Notes under the pieces: model-generated
Seen by the model: the letters and a program-made list of their open reading frames with translations, nothing else
What the model was told of the DNA's origin: nothing
The model's database searches: none
Shown here: positions 46,151 to 55,741 of the stretch, in pieces
Layout of the letters: every line of letters starts with the position of its first letter
Numbering within the stretch: the stretch's first letter is position 1
Position numbers and translations under genes: made by a program
DNA from: Microbacterium proteolyticum
GTDB taxonomy: Bacteria; Actinomycetota; Actinomycetes; Actinomycetales; Microbacteriaceae
Assembly (NCBI RefSeq): GCF_014192415.1
Contig: NZ_JACHXY010000002.1
Coordinates: 496,001-560,000, forward strand
DNA length: 64,000 bases
Reading direction: 5' to 3'

Positions 46151-47192
46151 TCTGCGTCCTCTCGCCCTGCGGCTGGTCGTCGTCTGTCGTCAGGTGCGGC
46201 GCGATGTCGCGCGGGTCCATGGTGCCGTCGAGCACCATCTTCACTTGCTGCACGATGGGCATGTCGACGCCGACCTGCTTCGCGAGCTGGAGCACGGGGG
46301 CCACGGATGCCAAGCCCTCGGCGGTCTGCTGCATCTGGGCCACGACTTCTTTGTAGCCGTATCCCTGGCCGAGCAGTCGCCCGGCGGTGTTGTTGCGACT
46401 GAGCGGCGACTGGCACGTCGCGATGAGGTCGCCGAGACCGGCGAGACCCTGCAGCGTCTCGGGCTTCGCGCCCTGGGCCACGGCGAAGTCGGTCATCTCG
46501 ACGAGCCCGCGCGTGATGATGGAGGCCTTGGTGTTCTCGCCGTAGCCGACGCCGTCGACGATGCCGATCGCGACGGCGATGAGGTTCTTCAGCACCCCGC
46601 CGAACTCGGTGCCGATCACGTCGGTGTTCACGAACGAGCGGAAGTAGCGGTTGCGCGCGCGCCGGGCCACCGCTTCGGCCGTCTCGGGGCTCAACGAGCT
46701 GATGACGGCAGCCGTGGGCTGCTCGCGTGCGATCTCGAGGGCCAGATTGGGGCCCGATGCCACCGCGATCCGCGCCGGGTCGCATTGCAGCACCTGCTCG
46801 ATGACCTGGCTCATGCGAAGGCCCGTCGACTTCTCCACGCCCTTCATGAGCGAAACGATCGGCACGTCGGTGTGTTCCACGAACGGCTTGATCGCGGCGA
46901 GGTTCTCGCGCAGCGTCTGGCTCGGCACCGACAGGTAGATCTGCTCGGCTCCACGCAGCGCTTCGGCGAGGTCGGTGGTGGCCGTCATCGTCCGCGGCAG
47001 GTTGATGCCCGAGAGGTACCGACTGTTGCGCTTGGATTCGGTGATCTCGGCGGCGAGCTCCGGCCGGCGGGCCCACATGACGACCGAGGCTCCGCCGTCG
47101 GCGAGGATCTTGCCGAACGTCGTGCCCCAGCTGCCGGCGCCGATGACGGCGACCTTCGGTCCCGCCGCGGGAGCGACGTTCTTACGGCTCAA
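46050..47192 (-). CDS. gpsA: glycerol-3-phosphate dehydrogenase [NAD(P)+] GpsA
   Basis: GpsA supplies sn-glycerol-3-phosphate for phospholipids. The product has 380 residues. VAVIGAGSWGTTFGKILA is the nucleotide fold, IYLSVPSQTLRENL and MKGVEKSTG follow, and EFGGVLKNLIAVAIGIVDG contains the catalytic Lys. Homology ends near residue 345. The last 35 or so residues are a Gly/Arg/Gln tail read from the first 101 bp of ddl in another frame, which is unusual. The start overlaps plsC by 11 bp. Confidence 0.95.
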   Translation of the reverse strand: MSRKNVAPAAGPKVAVIGAGSWGTTFGKILADGGASVVMWARRPELAAEITESKRNSRYLSGINLPRTMTATTDLAEALRGAEQIYLSVPSQTLRENLAAIKPFVEHTDVPIVSLMKGVEKSTGLRMSQVIEQVLQCDPARIAVASGPNLALEIAREQPTAAVISSLSPETAEAVARRARNRYFRSFVNTDVIGTEFGGVLKNLIAVAIGIVDGVGYGENTKASIITRGLVEMTDFAVAQGAKPETLQGLAGLGDLIATCQSPLSRNNTAGRLLGQGYGYKEVVAQMQQTAEGLASVAPVLQLAKQVGVDMPIVQQVKMVLDGTMDPRDIAPHLTTDDDQPQGERTQNDQTGGGGALRRALQRAFDQFRHGGRGSAVDRP

Positions 47193-47931
47193 GGCGCCCC
47201 GTCTCGTTCTGCCCGTGCTTCGTCGGGTCCCAGCGTACGGTCGGCGCGGGAAGACCCCGGATGCCGGAGAGCATGCTCGTCACGCGGTTCATCATCGTGT
47301 CGGTCGCCGCGACCAGCGTCGAAGGCTGCGTCGGCGTCGCCGCGTACGCCGAGAGGTCCATCGCCGGCCCGAACTCCACGACGACGTGCGAACGTCGCGG
47401 GAAGCGGAGCTTGCCGTAGCGCGGCAGGATCTGCTGCACGCCCCACTGGGCCATGGGGATGAGCGGAAGACCGCCCGCCAGGGCCAGGCGCACTGCGCCG
47501 GTCTTGCCGCGCATCGGCCACAGGTCGGGGTCCCGAGTCAGCGTGCCCTCGGCGTAGACGATCACACCGCGACCGTCGCGTGCGATCTGCTCGGCGGCCT
47601 TCATCGACTGGTTGGCACCCGACGACGCGCGCGGGACGGGCACCATGCCGGTGGCCTTGAGCGCCGCACCCAGCACGGGCACGCGGAAGAGACTCTCTTT
47701 CGCCATGAACCGGGGGGCACGGCCGAGTCGCCACACGGCGACGGCCACGACGAGCGGGTCGAACTCCGAGTTGTGGTTCGGAGCCAGCACGTACGCACCG
47801 TCATGGGGCAGGTTCTCGGCGCCGCGGATCTCGATGCGGGCGAAGAGCCCCACCGCGGGCACGATGATCGCCGCGAGCGGCCAGAAGATGCTCGGGCGAC
47901 TCGTTTCGGGGGTCGCGGTCGCCGACTTCAT
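47182..47931 (-). CDS. 1-acyl-sn-glycerol-3-phosphate acyltransferase (PlsC-like)
   Basis: The product has 249 residues. After a short membrane segment (about 17-31), NHNSEFDPL is the HX4D catalytic motif (His53, Asp58). RFMAKESLFRVPVLG and VIVYAEGTLTRD (FPEG equivalent) are the acceptor-binding blocks. It probably acylates lysophosphatidate downstream of GpsA, its translationally overlapping neighbour. ATG overlaps the murA stop (ATGA). Confidence 0.93.
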   Translation of the reverse strand: MKSATATPETSRPSIFWPLAAIIVPAVGLFARIEIRGAENLPHDGAYVLAPNHNSEFDPLVVAVAVWRLGRAPRFMAKESLFRVPVLGAALKATGMVPVPRASSGANQSMKAAEQIARDGRGVIVYAEGTLTRDPDLWPMRGKTGAVRLALAGGLPLIPMAQWGVQQILPRYGKLRFPRRSHVVVEFGPAMDLSAYAATPTQPSTLVAATDTMMNRVTSMLSGIRGLPAPTVRWDPTKHGQNETGRLEP

Positions 47932-49301
47932 CCCGCGACGTCGAAATCGGCGTCGAGGGCGGTGAGCTTCTCGAGGAACTTCTCGTAGCCGCGGCGGATG
48001 ATGCCGATGTTGCGCACCGTCGACTCGCCTTGCGCGGCCAGGGCCGCGATGACGTAGCTGTAGCCGCCGCGCAGGTCCGGCACCTCGACGTCGGCCGCGT
48101 GCAGGGGCGTGGGTCCGTTGATGACGGCGGCCTGCTCGAGATCGCGGCGCGGAACGCGGCGGTCGGCGCTGTCGAGTCCCTTCGGGTGCACGACGATGTC
48201 GGCGCCCATCTTGTTCAGGGCCTCGGTGAAGCCGAGGCGGTTCTCGTACACCGTCTCGTGCACGACGGAGGTGCCCGACGCCTGGGTGAGGGCGACGATC
48301 AGCGGCTGCTGCCAGTCGGTCATGAAGCCGGGGTGCACGTCGGTCTCGACCATGACGGGCTTGAGCGCGTCGCCGCGACGGAACAGGATGCCGTCCTCGC
48401 GGACGTCGAACCAGCCGCCGGCCTTGCGGAAGACGTTGAGGAAGGTCAGCATGTCCTGCTGGCGGGCGCCCTTGGCGAAGATCTCACCGTCGGTGGCGAG
48501 AGCGGCGCACGCCCACGAGGCGGCCTCGTTGCGGTCGAAGATCGCGCGGTGGTCGTAGCCGTCGAGACGCTCGACGCCCTCGATGAAGATGACGCGGTTG
48601 GGCTCGTACGAGATGATCGCGCCCATCTTCTGCAGCACCGCGATGAGATCCATGATCTCGGGCTCGATCGCGGCATTGCGGAGTTCGGTCACGCCCTTCG
48701 CCCGCACGGCCGTGAGCAGCACCTGCTCGGTCGCGCCGACGCTGGGGTAGGGCAGCGTGATGTTCGCGCCGTGCAGCCCGTCCGGGGCGGTGATGCGGAT
48801 GCCCTCGTAGCTCTTGTCGACGACCGCACCGAAGGCGCGGAGCGCGTCCATGTGGAAGTTGATCGGCCGGTCGCCGATGCGGCATCCGCCGAGGTCGGGG
48901 ATGAGCGCCTCGCCGAGCAGGTGCAGCAGCGGTCCGCAGAAGAGGATGGGGATGCGCGAGGCGCCCGCGTGCGCGTCGATCTCCTCGAAGTGCGCGGCGA
49001 CCGCGCCCGAGGGATCGAGGTGGAGGGTGCCCTCTTCGTCGCCCTCGGTCACGGTCACGCCGTGAACCTCGAGGAGCGAGCGCACGACCTTGACGTCGCT
49101 GATCATCGGGACGTCGCGCAGCGTGCTCGTGGTGTCGCCGAGGAGCGCCGCCACCATCGCCTTCGTGACGAGGTTCTTCGCCCCCTTGACCTCGACGGTG
49201 CCGCGCAGCGGTCGGCCGCCGCGGATCGTGAGGGTCTCGGCCTCCTCCCAGTCCGGCTGCCCGGGAATGCGGTCTCCGGAGTCGGTGACGAGTGTGCTCA
49301 T
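47928..49301 (-). CDS. murA: UDP-N-acetylglucosamine 1-carboxyvinyltransferase MurA
   Basis: MurA commits UDP-GlcNAc to peptidoglycan synthesis. The product has 457 residues. Lys42 and Asn43 in VKGAKNLVTKA start the fold; PDLGGCRIGDRPINFHM holds the active-site loop with Cys140, the residue alkylated by fosfomycin in other MurAs. Mycobacterial MurA has Asp at this place. There is an N-terminal extension of about 20 residues. It heads a murA-plsC-gpsA-ddl overlapping set, 63 bp after leuD. Confidence 0.96.
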   Translation of the reverse strand: MSTLVTDSGDRIPGQPDWEEAETLTIRGGRPLRGTVEVKGAKNLVTKAMVAALLGDTTSTLRDVPMISDVKVVRSLLEVHGVTVTEGDEEGTLHLDPSGAVAAHFEEIDAHAGASRIPILFCGPLLHLLGEALIPDLGGCRIGDRPINFHMDALRAFGAVVDKSYEGIRITAPDGLHGANITLPYPSVGATEQVLLTAVRAKGVTELRNAAIEPEIMDLIAVLQKMGAIISYEPNRVIFIEGVERLDGYDHRAIFDRNEAASWACAALATDGEIFAKGARQQDMLTFLNVFRKAGGWFDVREDGILFRRGDALKPVMVETDVHPGFMTDWQQPLIVALTQASGTSVVHETVYENRLGFTEALNKMGADIVVHPKGLDSADRRVPRRDLEQAAVINGPTPLHAADVEVPDLRGGYSYVIAALAAQGESTVRNIGIIRRGYEKFLEKLTALDADFDVAG

Positions 49302-49364
49302 AGGGGGGTGGACCTCACTTCGTTGACGAGGGGCGGCGAATCGACCCGATCGGGTCGATCGGGC

Positions 49365-49961
49365 TCAGCGGACCGGGAGGGTCCGCGGCCGCCATGCCTC
49401 GCGGCGCGCCTCGAACTGCGTGATCTTGTCTTCGTCACGCAGCGTGAGCCCGATGTCGTCGAGCCCTTCGAGAAGCCGCCACCTAGTGTAATCGTCGATG
49501 TCGAACGAGACCTGGAGATCGCCGACGGTCGCCGTCTTGGCCTGCAGATCGACGGTCATCTCGATGCCGGGCTGCGCCTCGATCACGGCCCAGATGCGCT
49601 CGAGGTCGTCTTCGCTGATCACGCCCGTGACGAGGCCCTGCTTGCCGGAGTTGCCGCGGAAGATGTCGGCGAACTTCGGGCTCAGCACCACCTGGAAGCC
49701 GTAGTCGCGCAGGGCCCACACGGCGTGCTCACGGCTCGAGCCGGTGCCGAAGTCGGGACCGGCGACGAGGACGGAGGCCGAGCGATAGGCGTCCTGGTTG
49801 AGGATGAATTCGGGGTCCTGCCGCCAGTTGGCGAAGAGGGCGTCGTCGAAGCCGGTCTTGGTCACGCGCTTGAGGAAGACCGCGGGGATGATCTGGTCGG
49901 TGTCGACGGCCGAGCGCTTCAGCGGGGCGGCGATACCGGTGTGCGTGCTGAACTTCTCCAT
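49365..49961 (-). CDS. leuD: 3-isopropylmalate dehydratase small subunit
   Basis: The product has 198 residues. [34 protein letters not shown] and [19 protein letters not shown] are the aconitase swivel-domain motifs. ATG at 49961 is one base after the leuC stop, so it is translated as a unit with leuC. The longer in-frame start lies inside leuC and is rejected. Confidence 0.97.
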   Translation of the reverse strand: MEKFSTHTGIAAPLKRSAVDTDQIIPAVFLKRVTKTGFDDALFANWRQDPEFILNQDAYRSASVLVAGPDFGTGSSREHAVWALRDYGFQVVLSPKFADIFRGNSGKQGLVTGVISEDDLERIWAVIEAQPGIEMTVDLQAKTATVGDLQVSFDIDDYTRWRLLEGLDDIGLTLRDEDKITQFEARREAWRPRTLPVR

Positions 49962-49962
49962 G

Positions 49963-51462
49963 TCAGGCCTCCGCCCCGGTCGAAACGGTCGCGTCGGTGC
50001 GGGCGGCACCGCCGGTGATCAGGGTGCCGTCGGTCGCCACCGGGTCGAGGTCGGCGGGGCTCGACAGCGTGCCGCGGACCGCCGTGGCCGCCGCGACCAG
50101 CGGTGACACGAGGTGCGTGCGTCCGCCCTTGCCCTGGCGTCCTTCGAAGTTGCGGTTCGAGGTGGAGGCGCAACGCTCCCCCGGTGCGAGCTGGTCGGGG
50201 TTCATTCCCAGACACATCGAGCAGCCGGCGAAACGCCACTCGGCACCGAAGTCGACGAACACCTTGTCGAGTCCCTCGGCCTCCGCCTCCAGACGCACGC
50301 GGGCCGAACCCGGCACGACCATCACGCGGACGTTCTCGGCCTTGGTGCGGCCCTGGATGACGGAGGCGAAGGCACGCAGGTCTTCGATGCGGCTGTTGGT
50401 GCACGAGCCCATGAACACGGCATCCACCGGGATGTCCTTCATCGGCGTGCCGGCGGCGAGGTCCATGTACTCCAGCGCCCGCTCGGCGGCGGCACGCTCG
50501 TTGGGGTCGGCGAAGTCGGTCGGGGTGGGCACGACGTCCGACAGCGAGACGCCCTGGCCGGGGTTCGTGCCCCAGGTGACGAACGGCTCGAGCTCGGCTG
50601 CGTCGAGGAAGACCTCGGCGTCGTAGACGGCGCCCTCGTCGCTCGGCAGGGTGCGCCAGTAGGCGACGGCGTCGTCCCAGTCCTGGCCCTGAGGGGCGTG
50701 CGGCTTGTCTTTGACGTAGGCGAAGGTCGTGTCGTCGGGGGCGATCATGCCCGCGCGGGCGCCGGCCTCGATCGACATGTTGCACATGGTCATGCGCCCC
50801 TCCATCGAGAGGGAGCGGATCGCGCTGCCACGGAACTCGAGCACGTAGCCCTGGCCACCGTTCGCGCCGATCTTGGCGATGATCGCGAGGATGATGTCTT
50901 TCGCGGTCACGCCGGGCTTGAGTTCGCCCTCGACCGTGATGGCCATCGTCTTGAAGGGCTTCAGCGGCAGGGTCTGCGTGGCGAGCACGTGCTCGACCTC
51001 GCTCGTGCCGATGCCGAACGCCATGGCGCCGAACGCGCCGTGCGTGGAGGTGTGCGAGTCGCCGCAGACCACGGTGATGCCCGGCATGGTGAGCCCGAGC
51101 TGGGGACCCACGACGTGGACGATGCCCTGTTCTTTGTCGCCGAGCGAGTGGATGCGCACGTCGAACTCGGCGGCGTTGCGTCGCAGCGTCTCGATCTGCG
51201 TGCGGCTGGTGAGGTCGGCGATCGGCTTGTCGATGTCGAGCGTGGGGGTGTTGTGGTCCTCGGTGGCGATCGTCAGATCGAGCCGGCGGACGGGGCGCCC
51301 CTCGGCGCGCAGACCGTCGAACGCCTGGGGGCTCGTGACCTCGTGCACGAGGTGCAGGTCGATGTAGATGAGGTCGGGCTGACCGTTCTCGCCCTTGACG
51401 ACGAGGTGGTCGTCCCAGACCTTCTCGGCCAGGGTGCGAGGGTTCTCGGGAATAGTGCTCAT
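49963..51462 (-). CDS. leuC: 3-isopropylmalate dehydratase large subunit
   Basis: LeuC and LeuD isomerise isopropylmalate in leucine synthesis. The product has 499 residues. The 4Fe-4S ligands are visible in [15 protein letters not shown] and [30 protein letters not shown] and [17 protein letters not shown] are further family motifs. The ribosome binding site GAGGAG precedes the ATG by 10 bases and lies in potential pairing with upstream CCTC. A Leu-rich leader and hairpin are 45-111 bp upstream. Confidence 0.97.
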   Translation of the reverse strand: MSTIPENPRTLAEKVWDDHLVVKGENGQPDLIYIDLHLVHEVTSPQAFDGLRAEGRPVRRLDLTIATEDHNTPTLDIDKPIADLTSRTQIETLRRNAAEFDVRIHSLGDKEQGIVHVVGPQLGLTMPGITVVCGDSHTSTHGAFGAMAFGIGTSEVEHVLATQTLPLKPFKTMAITVEGELKPGVTAKDIILAIIAKIGANGGQGYVLEFRGSAIRSLSMEGRMTMCNMSIEAGARAGMIAPDDTTFAYVKDKPHAPQGQDWDDAVAYWRTLPSDEGAVYDAEVFLDAAELEPFVTWGTNPGQGVSLSDVVPTPTDFADPNERAAAERALEYMDLAAGTPMKDIPVDAVFMGSCTNSRIEDLRAFASVIQGRTKAENVRVMVVPGSARVRLEAEAEGLDKVFVDFGAEWRFAGCSMCLGMNPDQLAPGERCASTSNRNFEGRQGKGGRTHLVSPLVAAATAVRGTLSSPADLDPVATDGTLITGGAARTDATVSTGAEA

Positions 51463-51506
51463 GTTTGCGTTTCTCCTCGGGAGGGGTGTGAGGCCCGCGA
51501 CGAACT

Positions 51507-51544
51507 CCGCGACGAGAAAGGCCTAGAACAAGGTCTCGTCGCGG
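51507..51544 (-). promoter_or_regulatory. attenuator hairpin in the leuCD leader
   Basis: Perfect 11-bp arms (CCGCGACGAGA/TCTCGTCGCGG) with a 16-base loop start three codons after the Leu triplet of the leader peptide. A further TTCGTCGCGGG (51496-51506) can compete for the first arm, giving mutually exclusive structures before the leuC ribosome binding site. Confidence 0.6.
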
Positions 51545-51573
51545 CCGCTAAGGAGGAGGCCGGCGATCCGCAC
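51523..51573 (-). CDS. leucine-rich leader peptide of leuCD
   Basis: The 16-residue peptide VRIAGLLLSGRDETLF starts at GTG 51573. Its three consecutive Leu codons are CTC, CTC and the rare CTT, and a rare TTG Leu codon lies just before the TTC and TAG. TATCGT ends 6 bases before the GTG, so the mRNA would be nearly or fully leaderless. Rare Leu codons ahead of the hairpin are the design of a ribosome-stalling attenuator that senses charged tRNA-Leu. Expression itself is inferred. Confidence 0.6.
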   Translation of the reverse strand: MRIAGLLLSGRDETLF

Positions 51574-51690
51574 CTCGTCACGATACCACCGGGCCGGTCG
51601 GCAGCCCCTGCGTAACACGACGCCGCATATTTGGGCGTTGCGCGAACTCGCGTGCGAGCCTGGGCCGACCCGAAGGAAGGAGCGTGCCCC

Positions 51691-53001
51691 ATGGCCGCAG
51701 ACGCCGACACCGGATTCTCGACGCGACAGGTGCACGCCGGCTCCGCCACCGCGCCCGCCACCCCGCGGGCGATGCCCATCTACCTGACCGCGGGGTTCAC
51801 CTTCCGCGACCTCGACGAGTCTGCCGCGCACTTCGGCACGGGTACCGGCTTCGGCTACACCCGCACGGGCAACCCCACCGTGCAGGCGGTCGAGGAGCGT
51901 CTCGCCTCGATCGAGGGCGGCGATCAGGCCGTCCTCGTCTCCAGCGGCCAGGCCGCGGTGACCGTGGCGTTGCTGGCCCTGGCCGGCGCCGGCGATCACA
52001 TCGTCGTCTCGGAGCACATCTACGAGGGAACGCGCGGACTGCTGCTCGACAACCTCGTGCGATTGGGCATCGAGACGACCTTCGTCGACACGTCCGACCT
52101 CGACGCCTGGCGGGATGCCATCACCCCGCGGACGAGGGCGTTCTTCGCCGAGACGCTCTCCAACGCCCGCAACGACGTGCTCGACGTAACGGCCATCTCG
52201 GCGATAGGTCGGGAGCACGGCATCCCGCTCGTGGTCGACAGCACGTTCACGACTCCGTACCTGCTGCGGCCGATCGAGCACGGCGCCGCCGTCGTCGTGC
52301 ACTCGGCGAGCAAGTTCCTCGCGGGCCAGGGGGCGGTACTGGGCGGTGTCATCGTCGACGACGGGCGGTTCGACGCCGCGGCATCCGGACACCGCTTCCC
52401 CCACCTCGTGCAGACCGACCGCCTCGGCGGAGCGAGCTACGCCGAGAAGCACGGCGCCCGCGCCCGCGGCGCGTACATCCGCGAGAGCGTCGCCCCGCGC
52501 TTCGGCCCCGCGCCCTCGCCGCTGAACGCCTTCCTCATCGGTCAGGGCATCGAGACGTTGAGCCTGCGGGTGGAGCGCCAGTCGCAGAACGCGCTGACGG
52601 TCGCGAAGTGGCTCGAGGGGCGCCCCGAGGTGGAGCGCGTCGACTACGTCGGCCTGGAATCGCACCCCCACCACGAGCTGGGACGGCGGTACCTGACACG
52701 CGGCAGCGGCTCGGTGTTCACCGTGACCCTGCGCGGCGGGCTCGAAGCCGCGCGCCACGTCGTGCAGGCGGTGAAGCTCATCACGCACATGACCCACCTC
52801 GGTGACGTGCGCTCGCTCGTGCTGCACCCGCAGAGCACCTCGCACTCCGCCCGCACCGTCGAAGAACGCGAGCGTGCGGGCGTGTTCCCCGGCACGATCC
52901 GCCTGTCGATCGGCATCGAGGACATCGACGACATCCTCGCCGATCTCGATCAGGCGCTGGTGGGAGTGCCCGCCCCCGAGCGCGAGACGGTCGTGCTGTG
53001 A
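51691..53001 (+). CDS. O-acetylhomoserine/O-acetylserine sulfhydrylase (MetY-like, PLP enzyme)
   Basis: The product has 436 residues of the Cys/Met-metabolism PLP family. FSTRQVHAG is the typical MetY start, YTRTGNPTVQAVEERLASIEGG follows, with VDSTFTTPYLLRP and VHSASKFLAGQG holding the PLP Lys208. SLVLHPQSTSHS is the C-terminal sulfhydrylase motif. ATG at 51691 has AAGGAAGGAG upstream. It is GTGA-coupled to a flavin monooxygenase, suggesting sulfur scavenging from organic donors. Confidence 0.93.
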   Translation: MAADADTGFSTRQVHAGSATAPATPRAMPIYLTAGFTFRDLDESAAHFGTGTGFGYTRTGNPTVQAVEERLASIEGGDQAVLVSSGQAAVTVALLALAGAGDHIVVSEHIYEGTRGLLLDNLVRLGIETTFVDTSDLDAWRDAITPRTRAFFAETLSNARNDVLDVTAISAIGREHGIPLVVDSTFTTPYLLRPIEHGAAVVVHSASKFLAGQGAVLGGVIVDDGRFDAAASGHRFPHLVQTDRLGGASYAEKHGARARGAYIRESVAPRFGPAPSPLNAFLIGQGIETLSLRVERQSQNALTVAKWLEGRPEVERVDYVGLESHPHHELGRRYLTRGSGSVFTVTLRGGLEAARHVVQAVKLITHMTHLGDVRSLVLHPQSTSHSARTVEERERAGVFPGTIRLSIGIEDIDDILADLDQALVGVPAPERETVVL

Positions 53002-54311
53002 CCCGCCTCCAGCACTTCGGGTGGTTCCTCGCCCGCGGCTTCGGCCCGCACGGATGGGGGCACCCCTATCTGCGGTGGAACCACCGCTGGACCGAACCGG
53101 CCCTCTACCAGGACTCCGCCCGCACGCTCGAGCAGGCCGGCTTCGACCTGCTCATCATCGAGGACGCGCCCTCGCTCGGCAGCGCCGAGACCATCGATCT
53201 GCGCGTACGTCACGCGTTCGGCGGTCCCAAGCACGATCCGCTCCTGCTCGCTCCGTACCTCTTCGCCGCCACGCGGCACCTCGGCGTGGTCCCCACGGTG
53301 AACCCCGCGGCGTATCTGCCGTATACCGCCGCCCGCCAGTTCGCGACGCTGCAGCACCTCAGCGGGCACCGCCTCGGTCTGAACGTCGTGACCGACACCG
53401 GCAGCGCGCGGCACTTCTCGTCTGCACCGCAGCTCGGACACGACGCGGCGTACGACCGGGCCGAGGAGTGGCTCGGCGGCATCCGGGATCTCTGGCGCAG
53501 CTGGGGCACGGGCGCCCTCGTCGTCGACGAGGAATCGGGCGTGTACGCCGACGGAACGAGATTGGATGCCACCCGCCACCGCGGCGAGTACTACGACTTC
53601 GACGGCCCGCTGAACGCCATCCCGTTCACCGACGGCGAGCCCGCCATCGTGTCTCCCGGGGGATCGGGCCGAGGACTGTCGTTCGCCGGGCACAACTCCG
53701 ACGTGCAACTGGCGCTGGCACCGCTCGACGAGGCGAGCATCCGCGCGTACCGCGGGCGGATCCACGACGCAGCCGTCGCCGCCGGGCGCGACGCCTCCGA
53801 CATCAAAATCCTCTTCGCCATCCAGCCGGTGCTCGTGTCGTCGCCCGAGGAGGCCGACCGCCTGGTCGCGGCATCCGCTGATCCGTCGGAGGAGGCACTG
53901 GTCGCCATCGCCCGCAAGCAGTCGAGCGATCTCGAGACCGACCTCACCGGGCTCGACCTCGACAAACCCCTCGACCGGTCGATCTTCAGCGAGCACGTGT
54001 CGGAGGGCAGCATCAAGCGGCTCCTCGGAAAGCACGACGCCGACGCGCCGCTGCGGACGGTGCTCGCCGCGCACGCGCGCCTCGGGCGGCTGAAGGACGG
54101 TACCGGTTTCGTCGGCACGGCCGACGAGTTCGCCGACCGCATCGAAGAACTCGGCACCTGGGGCAACGACGGCGTACTCCTGTGGGGCGACCTACACCCG
54201 GTCACCGTTCACCGCGTGCTCGACGATCTGGTGCCGATCCTGCGCCGGCGCGGGATCCTCCGCGAGGAGTACGTCGACGGCGGTCTGCAGGCGAACCTGC
54301 GCGCGTTCTGA
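52998..54311 (+). CDS. LLM-class flavin monooxygenase (NtaA/SnaA/DszA-type)
   Basis: The product has 437 residues with a bacterial-luciferase-like barrel. RLQHFGWFLARGF, LLIIEDAPSLGSA, HLSGHRLGLNVVTDTGS and YDRAEEWLGGI match the long-chain NtaA/DszA subgroup, which uses FMNH2 from a separate reductase. SPGGSGRGLSFAGHNSDVQ is the flavin-phosphate loop. GTG start overlaps the MetY-like stop. Partner and substrate are unknown; desulfonation or xenobiotic oxidation is plausible. Confidence 0.9.
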   Translation: MTRLQHFGWFLARGFGPHGWGHPYLRWNHRWTEPALYQDSARTLEQAGFDLLIIEDAPSLGSAETIDLRVRHAFGGPKHDPLLLAPYLFAATRHLGVVPTVNPAAYLPYTAARQFATLQHLSGHRLGLNVVTDTGSARHFSSAPQLGHDAAYDRAEEWLGGIRDLWRSWGTGALVVDEESGVYADGTRLDATRHRGEYYDFDGPLNAIPFTDGEPAIVSPGGSGRGLSFAGHNSDVQLALAPLDEASIRAYRGRIHDAAVAAGRDASDIKILFAIQPVLVSSPEEADRLVAASADPSEEALVAIARKQSSDLETDLTGLDLDKPLDRSIFSEHVSEGSIKRLLGKHDADAPLRTVLAAHARLGRLKDGTGFVGTADEFADRIEELGTWGNDGVLLWGDLHPVTVHRVLDDLVPILRRRGILREEYVDGGLQANLRAF

Positions 54312-54436
54312 CCCACCTGCCGGGACGCCCAGCGACGTGACGTCCACTCCGTGCGGACAAGGCGGCGTCCACCCGCACGAAGGGGGACGTCTAGGCCTCG
54401 GAATCGATGCGGGATCGAGGAGGATCCGGCGAGGCG

Positions 54437-55501
54437 TCAGTCGCGCTCGGGGTGCTCCACCGTCGAGGGGGTGCCCTTCTCGTCGGCGACCTCGGCCGCG
54501 GCATCCTGCGCCCCGACGGCTGCAGGCTCGCGACGTGCGGCGATCAGGCTGGCGACCGTGGCGACCGCCATCGACAGGATGATCACGGCCAGCGAGACCC
54601 ACGTCGAGATCTCCGGCGCCCACTCGATCGGCTCGCCGCCGTTGAGGAAGGGCAGTTCGTTGACGTGCATCGCGTGCAGGATGAGCTTCACGCCGATGAA
54701 GGCGAGGATGAACGCGATGCCGTAGTGCAGGTACTTCAGGCGGTCGAGCAGGTCGCCGAGCAGGAAGTACAGCTGACGCAGGCCCATCAGGGCGAAGAGG
54801 TTGGCGGTGAAGACGATGAACGGGCTCTGCGTGATGCCGAAGATCGCGGGGATCGAGTCGATCGCGAACAGCAGGTCGGTCACACCGATGGCCACGAACA
54901 CGATGATCATCGGCGTGAACAGCTTCTTGCCGTCGACGCGCGTGATGACCTTCTTGCCGTCGTACGCGTCGCTCATCGGCAGCACGCGGCGCAGCGTCCG
55001 CACGATGAGGTTCTCTTTCTGCGTGTCGTCGTCATGGTCGCCCCCGGGGAAGGCCTGACGGATCGCGGTGTAGATCAGGAACAGCCCGAACAGGTAGAAG
55101 ATCGGGCTGAAGTTCTCGATGATGGTCGCGCCGACCAGGATGAACGCCCCGCGCAGCACGAGGGCGATGATGATGCCCACCATCAGCACCTCCTGCTGAT
55201 AGCGACGGGGGACGGCGAACTGCCCCATGATCAGCACGAACACGAAGAGATTGTCGATCGAGAGGCTGTACTCGGTCAGCCAGCCGGCGACGAACTGCCC
55301 GGCGACCTCTCCCCCGGTGACGATCCACAGGATCCCCGCGAAGATGAGCGCGAGGGTGACGTAGAACACGACCCAGAGGGTGGACTCCTTCGGCGAGGGG
55401 ATGTGCGGGCGCTTCAGGATGATCAGCAGGTCCGCGACCAGGATCAGTACGAGCACCACCAGGGTGATCGTCTGGAAGAGCGGGTCGAGCTGCAGCTCCA
55501 T
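54437..55501 (-). CDS. TerC family integral membrane protein
   Basis: The product has 354 residues. Eight or nine membrane helices carry the TerC hallmarks: TEYSLSIDNLFVFVLIMGQF, VLRGAFILVGATIIENF, TDLLFAIDSIPAIFGITQ and FALMGLRQLYFLLG with conserved acidic residues in membranes. Homologues (Alx, MeeF-type) export Mn2+ during metalation of secreted enzymes. The C-terminus is a soluble acidic tail. It is monocistronic and converges on the monooxygenase gene. Confidence 0.94.
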   Translation of the reverse strand: MELQLDPLFQTITLVVLVLILVADLLIILKRPHIPSPKESTLWVVFYVTLALIFAGILWIVTGGEVAGQFVAGWLTEYSLSIDNLFVFVLIMGQFAVPRRYQQEVLMVGIIIALVLRGAFILVGATIIENFSPIFYLFGLFLIYTAIRQAFPGGDHDDDTQKENLIVRTLRRVLPMSDAYDGKKVITRVDGKKLFTPMIIVFVAIGVTDLLFAIDSIPAIFGITQSPFIVFTANLFALMGLRQLYFLLGDLLDRLKYLHYGIAFILAFIGVKLILHAMHVNELPFLNGGEPIEWAPEISTWVSLAVIILSMAVATVASLIAARREPAAVGAQDAAAEVADEKGTPSTVEHPERD

Positions 55502-55741
55502 CGCGGGGCCTTTCGTCGGGGGAAACGCTCGAGTTTATCGACCCGGCGGGGCGGTCCGAGAGCTTATGCAAGTACTTCGCGAGGCGCGGTCGCCTTCGGT
55601 CGTCCCCTCGCGCCCGACGGGGTCGCCTGCCACTTGCCTGGCGGGGCGTGGAGGAATCGCCGTGAGACGATCCGCCGCGGTGCGACACCTCTGAGTGAGA
55701 GAGTGCTCACGACAGCCTGCCCGAGGAGGGGAACGGATGCC

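Noticed and set aside
55502..55741. Mn2+-sensing yybP-ykoY riboswitch ahead of the TerC gene
   Set aside because: TerC genes often carry one, but I cannot find its conserved core sequences in this region.
54407..55741. N-terminal extension of the sigma factor
   Set aside because: The long frame passes antisense through terC; the ATG at 55742 begins a complete sigma domain.
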